Assembly (NCBI GenBank): GCA_030623545.1
Contig: JAUXLW010000065.1
Span: forward strand, 1-6,938
Reading direction: 5' to 3'
Source: Acidimicrobiia bacterium
GTDB lineage: Bacteria; Actinomycetota; Acidimicrobiia; Spongiisociales; SHLN01
DNA length: 6,938 bases
Shown here: positions 5,243 through 6,938 of the stretch, piece after piece
Position numbering within the stretch: position 1 is the first letter of the stretch
Layout: the number at the start of each line of letters is the position of its first letter
Made by a program: the position numbers and the translations under genes
The notes under the pieces: model-generated
What the model saw: only the letters and a program-made list of their open reading frames with translations
What the model was told of the DNA's origin: nothing
The model's database searches: none

Positions 5243-6492
5243 CGCGTCGGCATATCTTCCACTACGACGGATTCTGGCATCGGGTCGCGCCCGTGTTGCT
5301 CAAACCAGGCGCCGTAGCGCTCCGACAAGAAGACCGCGCTGACGCCATGCAGGAAGACACTGGCCATCACAGTCCAGACGACAACTAGCAGGAGGTCGTC
5401 ACCCACCGGGAGATCAGCTTCTTCGAGGATGAAAAGCCCAAAGAGGATCGATGCCAGCCCTCGCGGGCCAAACCAACCGATGTAGGCAAGGGTGGGAAGT
5501 CTGAGACCGGACCCGAGCAGGCCGATTGCCACCGGCAGCATGCGGACCACAGTCAGGCTGAGGAGGGCATACAGGGCTATCCGCCATGTGAGGTCCCCGA
5601 TGGCCGGTCCGGCCAGGGCCACCCCAAAGAACAGGAAAGTCAGTAACGCCAGCAGCTGGCCCTCATCCTCGGCGAAGTCGTATGCCCCCTGGCATTCCTC
5701 ACGAGCTGCCTGACCGAAGGCGAGGCCGGCCACAAACGCAGCCACAAAGCCGTTTCCGGCGATGGACTCGGCCAGAGCGAAAGCCCCCACTCCCACCGCG
5801 AGCGTGGCCAGCTGACGGAAGGCGCCGTCTATGAAATCGCGCGAAGCGAACCAATGAATTAGTCGGCCACCGCCGTAGCCAACGACGGCACCTATCAGTA
5901 ATCCGTATCCGATCTGCTTGGCCACGAACTCTGACCAATATGCAGTGCTTTCGATATCGCCTGTGGCGGCTGCGAGCGCCAGGAACAGGGTGATGACCGG
6001 CAGCATGATTCCGTCGTTCAGGCCGCTTTCCACGTTCAAGGCCTGGCGGATGCGAACTGGCACCCGGGGATTCGAGACCACAGCCCGGCCGAGAGCCGCG
6101 TCGGTGGGCGACAGAATCGCCGCAACCAGGGCGGCCTCCCAGAAATTGAGGCCTGACAGGAGCACGAGGGCCAGTACGGTGCCGCCGGCCACCGTGAGCG
6201 GAAGCCCAATCCCAAGAAGCCGGGCGGGTAAATGGAGTTGGGCGCGCAGCCGGTATAGGTCGATGCGAATAGCGTCGGTGAAGAGCAGAAGAACCAACGT
6301 GGCCTCGGCCAGGACTCGCACGGCACCCTCGCTCATTTCCATCTCGAAGATCTCCCAGCCCGATGCATGGAGAAACATGCCGAAACCCACAAACACCATG
6401 GGGCCGGTTATCGGAGTGGTCTCCAGCCTCCGCGACACGAGGGAGTAGGCCAGAACGAACCCGGCTACCAGGGCGATGTCGTCGAATTCCAC
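5239..6492 (-). CDS. Cation/proton antiporter, CPA1 (NhaP-like) family
   Basis: The 417-residue membrane protein probably exchanges Na+ or K+ for H+ across the cytoplasmic membrane, serving pH and salt homeostasis. It has about 12-13 hydrophobic helices. The diagnostic CPA1 features are present: SPTDAALG with Thr130-Asp131 in an unwound helix, NVESGLNDG with Glu155, Asn159 and Asp160 (the ion-binding pair of electroneutral NhaP proteins), and FGPRGLASILF with Arg343 near the end. The numbering is close to that of structurally known archaeal NhaP proteins. The cytoplasmic tail after the last helix is short (about 25 residues), so no TrkA-type nucleotide-binding domain is attached. GTG 6492 is the start: AGGAG lies six bases upstream. 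Its stop TAG overlaps the IF-1 stop TAA, tail to tail. The GerW-like gene ends 103 bases upstream on the same strand. The ion cannot be told from sequence. Confidence 0.93.
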   Translation of the reverse strand: MEFDDIALVAGFVLAYSLVSRRLETTPITGPMVFVGFGMFLHASGWEIFEMEMSEGAVRVLAEATLVLLLFTDAIRIDLYRLRAQLHLPARLLGIGLPLTVAGGTVLALVLLSGLNFWEAALVAAILSPTDAALGRAVVSNPRVPVRIRQALNVESGLNDGIMLPVITLFLALAAATGDIESTAYWSEFVAKQIGYGLLIGAVVGYGGGRLIHWFASRDFIDGAFRQLATLAVGVGAFALAESIAGNGFVAAFVAGLAFGQAAREECQGAYDFAEDEGQLLALLTFLFFGVALAGPAIGDLTWRIALYALLSLTVVRMLPVAIGLLGSGLRLPTLAYIGWFGPRGLASILFGLFILEEADLPVGDDLLLVVVWTVMASVFLHGVSAVFLSERYGAWFEQHGRDPMPESVVVEDMPTR

Positions 6493-6498
6493 GGTGCT

Positions 6499-6503
6499 CT
6501 CCT
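6499..6503 (-). promoter_or_regulatory. Ribosome binding site of the antiporter gene
   Basis: AGGAG on the minus strand is six bases before GTG 6492. This supports the non-ATG start. Confidence 0.65.
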
Positions 6504-6574
6504 AGTGTCCTGAGTCGTAAGTCGGTGCTTCTGTGCATGATTTGCGAGTCGGGGCACTTGAGTGTCAGGTTAGG
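6501..6574. repeat. Possible imperfect inverted-repeat element upstream of the antiporter
   Basis: The ends of this 74-base stretch read inward as CCTAGTGTCCTGAGTCGTAAGT and, from the other strand, CCTAACCTGACACTCAAGT. They share CCTA, CCTGA, C and AAGT in the same order with a three-base gap. It fills most of the gap between the GerW-like and antiporter genes and could be a tiny MITE-like relic or chance. No target duplication is clear. Confidence 0.2.
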
Positions 6575-6595
6575 AGGCCGCAATCGGCGTCGCGG

Positions 6596-6928
6596 TCAGC
6601 GTCTGAGTGCTCTCCACACCCCAAGCACGCTCATCACGACCGTCAATGCCAGCTTCGTCATATCGATGATGGGCCGAATCTCGGTCCGATCGTTGCTGAT
6701 GCGGATTATCGCCACGGGCCGCCCCTGGGAGGCACCGCCCCCGCCACCTCCGGCTCCGCCGCCGGAGTCTCCCCCGGGGTCGGTACTGCTGCCTCCACCG
6801 AAACCGAAACCCCCGGCCCGCTCCCAGGCGGCCGCGGTGATGACAATGTCCTCGCCCACCTGTTCGGGTCGAGAAAAGACTGCATCGGGGGAGGCTTCAC
6901 CGAATATCGACGCCAGCCCTTCGATCAC
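6596..6928 (-). CDS. GerW/YtfJ-like protein with a glycine-rich loop and hydrophobic C-terminus, possibly incomplete at the N-terminus
   Basis: The product (110 residues from GTG 6928) begins IEGLASIFGEA, followed by DAVFSRPEQVGEDIVITAA, GGFGFGGG (about 39-46), a glycine/serine run to about 68, and PVAIIRIS (about 71-78). This order matches the GerW (Spore_YtfJ) family, named for Bacillus spore germination but common in non-sporulating actinobacteria, where the role is not established. Residues about 91-105 (MTKLALTVVMSVLGV region) are hydrophobic and could be one membrane helix, with Arg-rich RALRR behind it. The start is not certain: the frame stays open to the right edge and GTG 6928 has no spaced ribosome binding site, so the true start may be beyond the window. 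The gene ends with TGA, the only ordinary TGA stop among the genes here. Confidence 0.75.
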   Translation of the reverse strand: MIEGLASIFGEASPDAVFSRPEQVGEDIVITAAAWERAGGFGFGGGSSTDPGGDSGGGAGGGGGGASQGRPVAIIRISNDRTEIRPIIDMTKLALTVVMSVLGVWRALRR

Positions 6929-6938
6929 CCGCCCGGAA

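Noticed and set aside
5699..6583. A 294-residue minus-strand frame overlapping the antiporter
   Set aside because: It is very rich in Arg, Pro and His, typical of an out-of-frame reading of a GC-rich membrane protein gene; the antiporter frame has clear CPA1 motifs.
6720..6790. GC-rich repeat-like run as a CRISPR or tandem repeat
   Set aside because: It is the glycine-rich loop of the GerW-like protein; the repetition follows from glycine codons.
1..6938. General reassignment of TGA to an amino acid (codes 4 or 25)
   Set aside because: No other gene has an in-frame TGA, tryptophan is encoded by TGG, the GerW-like gene ends sensibly at TGA, and the DNA is GC-rich.

Overview
The window comes from a high-GC bacterium, most likely an actinobacterium. 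I lean towards the Acidimicrobiia or a related uncultured lineage, from base composition, codon use and family content (GerW-like protein, small charged protein, bacterial PPDK). This placement is inference: the window has no rRNA or other phylogenetic marker apart from a short, divergent IF-1.

Layout: almost everything is on the minus strand. From the right edge leftwards there are a GerW/YtfJ-like protein (6596-6928, possibly cut by the edge), a CPA1-type cation/proton antiporter (5239-6492), a lone plus-strand translation initiation factor IF-1 gene (5018-5242) that converges on the antiporter and overlaps its stop codon, a roughly 290-base divergent spacer with hairpins and a small tandem repeat, then a minus-strand run: a 95-residue charged helical protein (4438-4725), a CDF-like cation transporter (3779-4390), pyruvate phosphate dikinase (941-3676) and an AhpD-like protein (from 923 to beyond position 1). 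PPDK and the AhpD-like gene are only 17 bases apart and probably share a transcript.

The main discovery is in the AhpD-like gene. Its frame is interrupted by a single TGA at 281-279, and the protein continues in the same frame to the window edge with good AhpD-family sequence. The TGA stands where the second cysteine of the catalytic CxxCxxxH motif belongs, giving C-F-Y-[TGA]-V-L-A-H, with the family's catalytic glutamate 12 residues before the first cysteine. Immediately 3' of the TGA lies a strong hairpin (278-244) of the size and position of a bacterial SECIS element. The simplest reading is a selenocysteine-containing AhpD-like oxidoreductase (CxxU), which a normal gene caller would truncate at the TGA. 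The other genes contain no in-frame TGA, so a general reassignment of TGA is unlikely. The selenocysteine machinery (selA, selB, selC, selD) is not in the window and must be sought elsewhere in the genome.

Apart from the PPDK and AhpD-like pair, the genes show no obvious common pathway: central carbon metabolism (PPDK), ion homeostasis (antiporter, CDF protein), translation (IF-1) and two small proteins of unknown role. There is no CRISPR array, intact mobile element, tRNA or rRNA that I can see.
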